A stretch of DNA of 5,220 bases, taken from assembly GCA_036524155.1 (NCBI GenBank), contig DATDCV010000681.1, forward strand, positions 1 through 5,220, in the 5' to 3' direction. Below the pieces are notes generated by a model. It saw only the letters and a list, made by a program, of their open reading frames with translations. It was not told the DNA's origin and did no database searches. A program made the translations under genes and the position numbers. Positions within the stretch are counted from its first letter, which is position 1. Each line of letters starts with the position of its first letter. This document shows positions 1 through 5,220 of the stretch, piece by piece. Source of the stretch: DATDCV01 sp036524155. Its GTDB lineage: Bacteria; Verrucomicrobiota; Verrucomicrobiia; Limisphaerales; UBA8199.

Positions 1-1
1 C

Positions 2-253
2 GCGCCGGAGCGCACGACGGAGGAGTTTCTCCGCGAGCTCAAGCATACGAACCTGCTGACTCCGGACCAAAAACGCAGCCTGGGCGAATTCCTCGAGAAA
101 TGCGATTTGGTAAAGTTCGCAAAGTACGAGCCGGCCGAATCTGAGCTGCGGGACTTGCACGGTTCGGCTGTGCGGCTGGTCGAGGAAACCGAGCCCGTCG
201 CGACCGGGACTGAGGCCGTGCCAGCCGTAAACACCCAATCCCGGGCCGCATGA
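2..253 (+). CDS. C-terminal end of a Bat-operon protein (partial, 5' end outside window)
   Basis: An open frame enters from the left edge and gives 83 residues before TGA at 251-253. The visible part is a mostly helical, charged domain with the segments TTEEFLREL, LGEFLEKCDLVKFAKYEP and ELRDLHGSAVRLVEET, then a loose Ala/Thr/Pro-rich tail. From family knowledge recalled without a search, a DLVKFA...L..A..LVEET ending is typical of a protein encoded just ahead of BatA/BatB in aerotolerance operons, often with an N-terminal membrane segment (DUF4381-like). The N-terminal part is missing, so neither membrane anchor nor full length can be judged. The frame stops 28 nt before batA and lies on the same strand, so it is probably in the same operon. 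Being a real coding end is fairly sure; the family name is tentative and the biochemical role unknown. Confidence 0.7.
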   Translation, partial: APERTTEEFLRELKHTNLLTPDQKRSLGEFLEKCDLVKFAKYEPAESELRDLHGSAVRLVEETEPVATGTEAVPAVNTQSRAA

Positions 254-281
254 CCTCGCGCCTCTCACCTTCGGCACGCGA

Positions 282-1280
282 ATGACTTTCGCCCATCCAT
301 ATTTTCTGCTGCTGCTGCTGGTGCTGCCGTTGTTGGCCTGGCTGAAGGGCAAACGTGGCAACCCGCCCGCCTTTGTCTATTCCTCCGTCCAGCTCGTGCG
401 CGGCATCCTCAACGTCTCGCGCACTCGGGCCGGCGGCTTTCTCTCGGCGCTCCGCTGGCTCGCGCTCGCGCTTTTTATCGTCGCCCTGGCCCAGCCGCGC
501 CTGACCAAAAGCGAGACCAAAGTCACCGCCAGCGGCGTCGATATCGTCGCCGCCCTCGACATGTCCGGCAGCATGATCTCGGAGGACTTCCAGGTGCGCG
601 GCCAGCCGGTCAATCGTTTCGAAATGGCCCGGGCCGTGCTCGAGCAGTTCATTGCCAAACGGCCGAACGACCGCATTGGCCTCGTCGTCTTTGCCGTTGA
701 CGCGTTCATCGCCACGCCGCTGACGCTCGATCACGACTTCCTGTTGCAGGACCTCGATCGGCTGCAAATCGGCGTGATCGACGAAAACCGGACCGCGATT
801 GGCTCTGCCCTCGCCACCGCGATTAACCGGCTCCGCGAGATCAAGTCCAAGAGCAAAATCGTCATCCTGATGACCGACGGACAGAACAACTCCGGCAACA
901 TCGACCCTCTGGCCGCCGCCGAGTCCGCCCAGGCGCTCAAAGTAAAGGTTTACACGATCGGCGTCGGCGTGAGGGGCATGGCCCCGATGCCCGTGATCAT
1001 GGGCGGGCGGCGTGTCGGCACGCAGATGCAGCCGGTTGACATCGACGAGGACACGCTGCAAAAGATCGCTGAAAAGACGGGCGGCAAATACTATCGCGCG
1101 GACAACACGGAGAGATTCCAGGCGATCTACGCCGAAATCGACAAGCTCGAGAAGACCGAAAAGGAGATAAAGAAATACTCGCAGCATCGCGAAATTTTCG
1201 CGTGGCTGGCGGCGCCTGGCCTGTTGCTGGTTTTGCTGGAGACGGCCCTGGGCCATACGGTTTGGAGGAAACTGCCGTGA
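282..1280 (+). CDS. batA: BatA: membrane-anchored VWA-domain protein of the aerotolerance operon
   Basis: 332 residues, the usual length for BatA. An N-terminal Bat_A-type segment opens with a hydrophobic helix (about residues 6-20), a short basic stretch (LKGKRG), and a second helix (about 55-70) ending in ALAQPRL. A VWA domain follows (about 85-285) with an intact MIDAS: D93-x-S95-x-S97, T171 and D199 (LMTDG). A last hydrophobic helix at about 305-322 would place the VWA domain on the periplasmic side. Compared with BatB next door, it has a Gly/Met-rich insert (about 232-250) before the conserved VDIDEDTLQKIAEKTGG block. VWA domains bind protein partners through the metal; Bat proteins are linked to envelope stress and oxygen tolerance in some bacteria, but the molecular role is unsettled. 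ATG 282 is chosen because MTFAHPYFLL matches the family start; no clear Shine-Dalgarno sequence precedes it. The stop overlaps the batB start. Confidence 0.93.
   Translation: MTFAHPYFLLLLLVLPLLAWLKGKRGNPPAFVYSSVQLVRGILNVSRTRAGGFLSALRWLALALFIVALAQPRLTKSETKVTASGVDIVAALDMSGSMISEDFQVRGQPVNRFEMARAVLEQFIAKRPNDRIGLVVFAVDAFIATPLTLDHDFLLQDLDRLQIGVIDENRTAIGSALATAINRLREIKSKSKIVILMTDGQNNSGNIDPLAAAESAQALKVKVYTIGVGVRGMAPMPVIMGGRRVGTQMQPVDIDEDTLQKIAEKTGGKYYRADNTERFQAIYAEIDKLEKTEKEIKKYSQHREIFAWLAAPGLLLVLLETALGHTVWRKLP
1264..1269 (+). promoter_or_regulatory. Ribosome binding site deciding the batB GTG start
   Basis: GGAGGA lies inside the end of batA, 7 nt before GTG 1277. It supports GTG 1277 over the longer reading from GTG 1202, whose extra 25 residues are just batA read in another frame and have no family character. 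Confidence 0.8.
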
Positions 1281-3001
1281 CCTTTGGCGCTCCGCACCTG
1301 TTATGGCTGCTGCTGGTGCTGCCACCGGCGCTGATCGTTTTCTTTTGGTGGTCCTGGAGGAGGCGGCAGCAGCTGATGACGCTTTTCATCCAGGCCCGCC
1401 TGTTGCCGGCGCTCACCCGGGGAGTGTCGCCGCTGCGCCAAAAGGTGCGCCTGGCTTGCCTGGTGGCCGCCGTTGTATGCGTCATCGTCGCCCTGGCGCA
1501 ACCGCAGTGGGGCTTTAGCTGGCGGGAGGTCAAACAGCGCGGCGTGGACATTGTCGTCGCGATTGACTGTTCCAAGAGCATGCTGGCGCGGGACATCGCG
1601 CCCAACCGGCTCGGGCGGGCCAAGCTTGCCGCACTCGAGCTGATGCAAAAAGCGCGCACAGATCGCCTTGGCCTGGTGGCCTTTGCCGGCAGCGCCTTCC
1701 TCCAATGCCCGTTGACCATTGACGATGCGGCGTTCGGGCAGAGTGTCGATTCGCTGGACGTGAACACGGTCTCGCAAGGCGGGACGGCGCTGGCCGAGGC
1801 GATTGACACTGCGCTTACCGCTTTCAAGGAAGGCGAGAACCACCGTGTCCTGGTGCTGATGACTGATGGCGAAGATCATGATTCCGGCGCGCTCGAAGCG
1901 GCACAGAAAGCCGCTCGGGCCGGGATGCGCATTTACACTATCGGCATCGGCACCTCCGAAGGTGAACTGGTCCGCATCAAAGACCCGCAGGGCCGGGAAG
2001 AATTTGTCCGCGACGAGGACGGCAACGTGGTAAAGTCGCGTCTGAACGAAGATTTGCTGAAACAAATCGCCACCGCCACTGAAGGAGGGTTTTACCTCCC
2101 GTTGCGAGGCGCCAAAACGGTCGATACACTTTATGAAAAAGGGCTGGCAGAGCTGCCCAAGTCCGAGCACCAGGAGAAGCTTGTGAAGCAGTACCATCAG
2201 CGTTTTCATTGGCCGCTGGGCGCGGCGATTGTGTTGCTGATGATCGAAATGCTCATCCCCCAGCGCCGCCGGGGAACGCGCCATCGGCACGCGTCGGCCA
2301 ACCAGCCGGTCGGCTCGAAGCCGGCCGCGGCCCCCGCCGCCGTGCTGCTGCTGCTGGTTTGCGCAATGGCTCCTCGGGCGTTCGGCGCTTCGACCGGCAA
2401 AGCGCTGCGGGATTACAAAGACGGCAACTACGACCAGGCGTTCAAGGAATACGAGCAGCTTTTGGAGCGCAAAGCCGACGATCCCCGTCTCCACTTCAAT
2501 GCCGGCACCGCCGCGTATCGCAACCGGCAGTTTGACCAGGCGAAGAAACAGTTCAACGATGCGCTGGCCTCTCCCGATCTGAAACTCCAGGAGCGGGCCT
2601 ACTACAATCGCGGCAACAGCCTGTACTACCTCGGCGAGCAGACCCCTGACCCGAAAAAGCGAACCGAAGCGTGGGAACAGGCCCTCAAAGACTTTGACCT
2701 CAGCGCGAAACTCAACCCGCAGGATGCGGATGCCAAATTCAACCACGAGTTTGTCAAAAGAAAGCTCGAGGAGCTGAAACAACAGCAGCAGCAGAAGAAC
2801 CAACCTGATGATTTGAAACCGAGCGAAGCTGCCAAGAAAGCAAAGGCCGATGCTGATGAAGCAGTACGGAGACGGGAATACTCACGGGCTCACGAAATAA
2901 TGGAACGTCAACTAGCCAACGATCCAACAACCGCCTTTTATGGTGATTACATCCAGAGGCTAAAAGAGGTGAATGGTGTTCAGGAAGCTGTTAAGCATTA
3001 G
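1277..3001 (+). CDS. batB: BatB-TPR fusion (BatB VWA protein joined to a BatC-like TPR region)
   Basis: 574 residues from GTG 1277, whose TGA part is the batA stop (GTGA overlap). The start reads MTFGAPHLLWLLLVLP, parallel to BatA. Membrane helices are at about 8-24 and 58-75. The VWA domain (about 88-285) has an intact MIDAS: D97-C-S99-K-S101, T170, D197; it also has the BatB hallmark AFAGSAFLQCPLT. A third helix is at about 312-327, followed by a basic stretch (QRRRGTRHRH) and a fourth, signal-peptide-like helix (about 354-368) ending AFGAS. TPR-like repeats cover about 373-482, then a charged region with five glutamines (502-506) and a helical tail. BatB alone is about 330 residues, so the C-terminal 240 are a fused BatC-like part. 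By the positive-inside rule both VWA and TPR parts face the periplasm. Possible cleavage near AFGA|S would release the TPR part. The last 29 nt overlap the next gene. Function: presumed partner of BatA in an envelope complex. Confidence 0.93.
   Translation: MTFGAPHLLWLLLVLPPALIVFFWWSWRRRQQLMTLFIQARLLPALTRGVSPLRQKVRLACLVAAVVCVIVALAQPQWGFSWREVKQRGVDIVVAIDCSKSMLARDIAPNRLGRAKLAALELMQKARTDRLGLVAFAGSAFLQCPLTIDDAAFGQSVDSLDVNTVSQGGTALAEAIDTALTAFKEGENHRVLVLMTDGEDHDSGALEAAQKAARAGMRIYTIGIGTSEGELVRIKDPQGREEFVRDEDGNVVKSRLNEDLLKQIATATEGGFYLPLRGAKTVDTLYEKGLAELPKSEHQEKLVKQYHQRFHWPLGAAIVLLMIEMLIPQRRRGTRHRHASANQPVGSKPAAAPAAVLLLLVCAMAPRAFGASTGKALRDYKDGNYDQAFKEYEQLLERKADDPRLHFNAGTAAYRNRQFDQAKKQFNDALASPDLKLQERAYYNRGNSLYYLGEQTPDPKKRTEAWEQALKDFDLSAKLNPQDADAKFNHEFVKRKLEELKQQQQQKNQPDDLKPSEAAKKAKADADEAVRRREYSRAHEIMERQLANDPTTAFYGDYIQRLKEVNGVQEAVKH
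2965..2972 (+). promoter_or_regulatory. Ribosome binding site of the Q-rich exported protein
   Basis: AGAGGTGA lies within the end of batB. The spacing is only 3 nt from AGAGG to ATG 2973 but 6 nt to the next codon, GTG 2976, so GTG 2976 (one residue shorter) is a credible alternative start. Confidence 0.5.
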
Positions 3002-3581
3002 CTTGTTCCTACTCTGTCCCTTTTGGATCAGAGCGCAGAACGCGGAGGATTACTTTCACCGCGGCGCACAGTTCTACATCTGGGGACAGAAGGAAAAGTC
3101 AAAGGCTGAAGTGCTCACAGGCTTACGCTTGTTCCCCGACGATCCAAAGCTTAATGCCATGGCTGGGTTGTTGAAAGAGGAACAACAGGAGCAACCGCAG
3201 CCTAAACCCAGTTCCGAAAAAAACGACGACCAAAAGCAGCAACAACAGCAGCAACAACAACAGTCTCAACAGAACCAGTCTGAACAGAAACAGGATTCAC
3301 AACAACAGGATCAGAACAAGCAAGGGCAGGACCAGCAACAACAGCAGCAACAGGCGCAGAGTCAGATGGGAACCAACGAGCAGCAGCAGGCCAGTCAACA
3401 GAAACAATCGGAGGCCGAGCAAAACGATCAAAAGGAGCAGCAGGCCGCCGCTGCGGCCGGTCAAATGACCCGCGAGCAGGCGGAACGGTTGCTTGATTCG
3501 CAAAAGGGCCAGGAGAAGATGCTTTCCCTGAAGCAGCAGGGCAAACCCGCCGACCGCACCCGCCGCATCAAAGATTGGTGA
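2973..3581 (+). CDS. Exported Q-rich TPR protein, BatC-like C-terminal part
   Basis: 202 residues. An N-terminal signal peptide is clear: basic VFRK, a hydrophobic core LLSISLFLLCPFWI and a likely cleavage after RAQNA or nearby. Residues 24-58 form a single TPR-like unit (AEDYFHRGAQFYIWGQKEKS...LFPDDPKL). Residues 71-157 are low complexity with 44 glutamines in 87 positions by hand count, plus Asn, Lys, Glu and Ser. An alanine run (158-162) leads to a conserved-looking tail: MTREQAERLLDSQKGQEK, then a basic stretch and final IKDW. From memory, BatC-type proteins end with this order: Q-rich linker, LLD...EK helix, basic stretch and (E/K)-K-D-W. The gene overlaps batB by 29 nt and is thus probably translationally coupled to it. 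Role: likely periplasmic scaffold or partner of BatA/BatB; no catalytic motif is seen. The BatC-like name is inferred; a diverged lone TPR protein is the alternative. Confidence 0.82.
   Translation: MVFRKLLSISLFLLCPFWIRAQNAEDYFHRGAQFYIWGQKEKSKAEVLTGLRLFPDDPKLNAMAGLLKEEQQEQPQPKPSSEKNDDQKQQQQQQQQQSQQNQSEQKQDSQQQDQNKQGQDQQQQQQQAQSQMGTNEQQQASQQKQSEAEQNDQKEQQAAAAAGQMTREQAERLLDSQKGQEKMLSLKQQGKPADRTRRIKDW
3183..3443 (+). repeat. Glutamine-codon low-complexity tract (CAA/CAG)
   Basis: Within the Q-rich gene, runs of CAA/CAG codons include nine in a row at 3237-3263 and seven at 3333-3353. CAA and CAG are mixed irregularly rather than a pure trinucleotide repeat. Read on the other strand it gives a leucine-rich frame, which is only a shadow. 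Confidence 0.85.
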
Positions 3582-3585
3582 CCGA

Positions 3586-3590
3586 AAGGG
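3586..3590 (+). promoter_or_regulatory. Weak ribosome binding site of the POT transporter
   Basis: AAGGG stands 5 nt before ATG 3596 and only 2 nt before ATG 3593. It favours ATG 3596 over TTG 3575 or GTG 3578, which have no purine-rich site in front, although GTG 3578 would give a GTGA overlap with the preceding stop. Confidence 0.5.
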
Positions 3591-3595
3591 TAATG

Positions 3596-5098
3596 ATGAT
3601 CGGCACCGAGGAAAGACCAGCGGACCAATTCTCCTCCACTCCCGCCGCCGCGCACCCGCGGGGTTTGTACACGCTCTTCTTCACCGAGATGTGGGAGCGG
3701 TTCAGCTACTACGGGATGCGCGCCCTGCTGGTGCTGTTCATGACCGACGCCGTGGTGAAGGGTGGCCTGGGCTTGACCGACAAAGTGGCGACTTCGATTT
3801 ACGGTCTTTACACCGCGGGAGTCTACCTTGCGGCGCTTCCCGGGGGTTGGGTGGCCGACCGCTTTCTCGGGGCGCAGAAGACAGTTTGGTACGGCGGGTT
3901 GGTAATCACGTGCGGTCAATTTCTCCTGGTGCTGCCCAGGACCGAATCTTTCTACCTGGGCCTGGTTCTCGTTGTCCTGGGCACCGGCCTGCTCAAGCCG
4001 AATATCAGCGCGATTGTCGGCGAGCTTTACCCGGAAGGCGGCGCACGGCGGGACGCGGGCTTTACCATCTTTTACATGGGCATCAACCTCGGGGCCGCCA
4101 TCAGCCCGCTGATCACGGGCTACCTCGGCGAGAAGCTGAATTGGCATTATGGATTTGCAGCCGCGGGCTTCGGAATGATCCTGGGCCTGGTGCAATTTCG
4201 CCTGACGGCCAAATATCTGGGGAACGCCGGCTTGCGCCCCGGCCACCTGGAAGCGGCCCGCCAACGCGACTGGCTCCTCCTTTTCGGAGTTGTGGGTGGG
4301 CTGCTGGCGGTGGTCGTGCTCGCCCTGACCGGTATGATCCAGCTCAATCCCATTGCCCTGGCTCGCCAGACCGCTTGGGTCATCCTGGGCGTCGCTCTGC
4401 TTTATTTTGCCTCAGCGTTTTTTCTCTTCGGGTTGGACCGAGTGGAAAAGAAGCGAGTCGCGGTGATCGCAGTGCTGTTTCTGGCGTCGGCCATGTTTTG
4501 GTCCGGGTTCGAACAAGCGGGGTCGTCGTTTAATCTCTTCGCGGCACGCCATACCCAAAGGGTGATCGGTTTTTTGAACTACGAGATCCCGGCTGGCTGG
4601 CTCCAATCGCTCGGGCCCATTTTTGTCATCTCGCTGGCTCCCGTTATGGCCGCGCTGTGGGTGGCGCTGGCCCGCCGCAACTTGAATCCGTCCTTGCCGG
4701 CGAAATTTGCGATCGGGCTGTTGTTTCTTGGCGCCGGGTTCTGCGTCATGGGGATCGCCTCGCGGTTCGTCGCTACCGGTCATAAGGTCTGGCCCACCTG
4801 GCTCATCTCGACCTATCTCCTGCACACTTTCGGCGAGCTCTGTCTGAGCCCAGTCGGCCTCAGCTCGGTGACGAAACTGGCTCCGCGCCGGCTGGTCGGC
4901 CAAATGATGGGCCTTTGGTTCCTCGCCACTTCCTTCGGCAACCTGATTGCCGGCCTGCTCGCCGGTGAGTTCACCGCCCAGGCGGTCGAGCAAATGTCTG
5001 GTCGTTATTTCCAGATCGTGCTGACAACGGCCGGGACTGGCCTTTTGCTGCTGGTGTTGTCGAAACCCGTTAGGGCCCTGATGGCCGGTGTAAAGTAG
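3596..5098 (+). CDS. POT/PTR2 family proton-coupled di/tripeptide transporter
   Basis: 500 residues from ATG 3596, the normal length for bacterial POT proteins. It imports small peptides across the cytoplasmic membrane with protons. Hallmarks visible in order: the ExxERFxYYGxR motif in helix 1 (E31, E34, R35, Y38, Y39, R42), GGWVADRFLG (83-92), K134 in GLLKPN, the PTR2 signature FYMGINLG (159-166, with N164), E306 in SGFEQ of helix 7, and E414 in GELCLSPVG of helix 10. These match the proton- and peptide-binding residues known from PepT structures, so it should be active. Two extra hydrophobic helices between the N and C bundles (about 226-245 and 260-280) fit the 14-helix bacterial layout. 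Start choice is uncertain: ATG 3593, GTG 3578 and TTG 3575 are in frame. It follows the Q-rich gene by 14 nt on the same strand, so co-transcription with the Bat genes is likely. Exact substrate cannot be read from sequence; amino-acid or modified-peptide transport is possible. Confidence 0.95.
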   Translation: MIGTEERPADQFSSTPAAAHPRGLYTLFFTEMWERFSYYGMRALLVLFMTDAVVKGGLGLTDKVATSIYGLYTAGVYLAALPGGWVADRFLGAQKTVWYGGLVITCGQFLLVLPRTESFYLGLVLVVLGTGLLKPNISAIVGELYPEGGARRDAGFTIFYMGINLGAAISPLITGYLGEKLNWHYGFAAAGFGMILGLVQFRLTAKYLGNAGLRPGHLEAARQRDWLLLFGVVGGLLAVVVLALTGMIQLNPIALARQTAWVILGVALLYFASAFFLFGLDRVEKKRVAVIAVLFLASAMFWSGFEQAGSSFNLFAARHTQRVIGFLNYEIPAGWLQSLGPIFVISLAPVMAALWVALARRNLNPSLPAKFAIGLLFLGAGFCVMGIASRFVATGHKVWPTWLISTYLLHTFGELCLSPVGLSSVTKLAPRRLVGQMMGLWFLATSFGNLIAGLLAGEFTAQAVEQMSGRYFQIVLTTAGTGLLLLVLSKPVRALMAGVK

Positions 5099-5220
5099 GC
5101 TCGGCATCCGCCAAGATCACCAAGGCCGATTCGTTCCGCGACAGCGCACCACGCGCCACCCGGAGCACGCGGTTGAGCATACCCCGTGAAGAGTACAGAG
5201 CGCCTGTCCGTGTTGTATTC

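Noticed and set aside
1202..1276. Longer N-terminus for batB from GTG 1202
   Set aside because: The extra 25 residues overlap the batA C-terminus in another frame, while GTG 1277 has a strong GGAGGA site and a family-typical start.
39..1325. Minus-strand open frame of 428 codons opposite batA
   Set aside because: It mirrors batA and the preceding gene end; the composition is Arg/Asp/Gly-rich with no recognisable fold or start signal.
1301..2803. Long minus-strand open frame (500 codons) opposite batB
   Set aside because: It lies wholly antisense to a gene with clear family motifs, is rich in Arg/Gln/Leu as expected from the reverse of a GC-rich gene, and shows no domain.
3237..3353. CRISPR-like or tandem DNA repeat
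   Set aside because: There is no constant repeat with unique spacers; the pattern is mixed glutamine codons inside a coding frame.
3297..3503. Leucine-rich minus-strand frame that looks like a small membrane protein
   Set aside because: It is the reverse complement of CAA/CAG glutamine codons, which automatically gives leucine runs.
5099..5220. Rho-independent terminator after the transporter
   Set aside because: Short GC-rich complementary pieces exist, but I found no convincing stem followed by a T run.

Overview
The window is a dense, single-direction (+ strand) bacterial gene cluster. It carries part of a Bat ("Bacteroides aerotolerance"-type) operon followed closely by a proton-dependent oligopeptide transporter. 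High GC outside the glutamine-rich part, ATGA/GTGA-type junctions, GTG starts, and a BatA-BatB-TPR arrangement preceded by a DLVKFA-type protein would fit a Verrucomicrobiota/Planctomycetota-like genome. That assignment is an inference from gene style, not a proven taxonomy.

Layout. Positions 2-253 hold the C-terminal 83 codons of a gene that begins outside the window, probably a membrane-associated Bat-operon protein. Positions 282-1280 encode BatA, a membrane-anchored von Willebrand factor A (VWA) protein with an intact metal-ion-dependent adhesion site (MIDAS). Positions 1277-3001 encode a BatB whose VWA module is fused to a second part with an internal signal-like hydrophobic segment, TPR repeats and a short glutamine run (BatB-BatC type fusion). 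Positions 2973-3581 encode a small exported protein with one TPR-like unit, a very glutamine-rich middle and a C-terminal tail ending KDW, resembling the end of BatC-type proteins. Positions 3596-5098 encode a POT/PTR2 family peptide:H+ symporter with all the hallmark residues. The last 122 bases hold no feature I can support firmly.

How the genes work together. Junctions are tight: BatA/BatB overlap by 4 nt, BatB and the Q-rich gene by 29 nt, and the transporter starts about 14 nt after the Q-rich stop. This suggests one transcript with translational coupling. BatA and BatB are predicted to present two VWA domains on the outer face of the cytoplasmic membrane. The TPR segment of BatB and the exported Q-rich TPR protein would lie in the same compartment and could form one envelope complex. 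In related operons a MoxR AAA+ ATPase and a DUF58 protein lie upstream; they would be outside this window. BatD, often found next, is not present here. A link between the Bat complex and the peptide transporter is possible from position but unproven.

Novelty. The families are known. The unusual points are the apparent division of BatC between a BatB fusion and a separate Q-rich protein, the lack of BatD next to them, and the transporter in its place.
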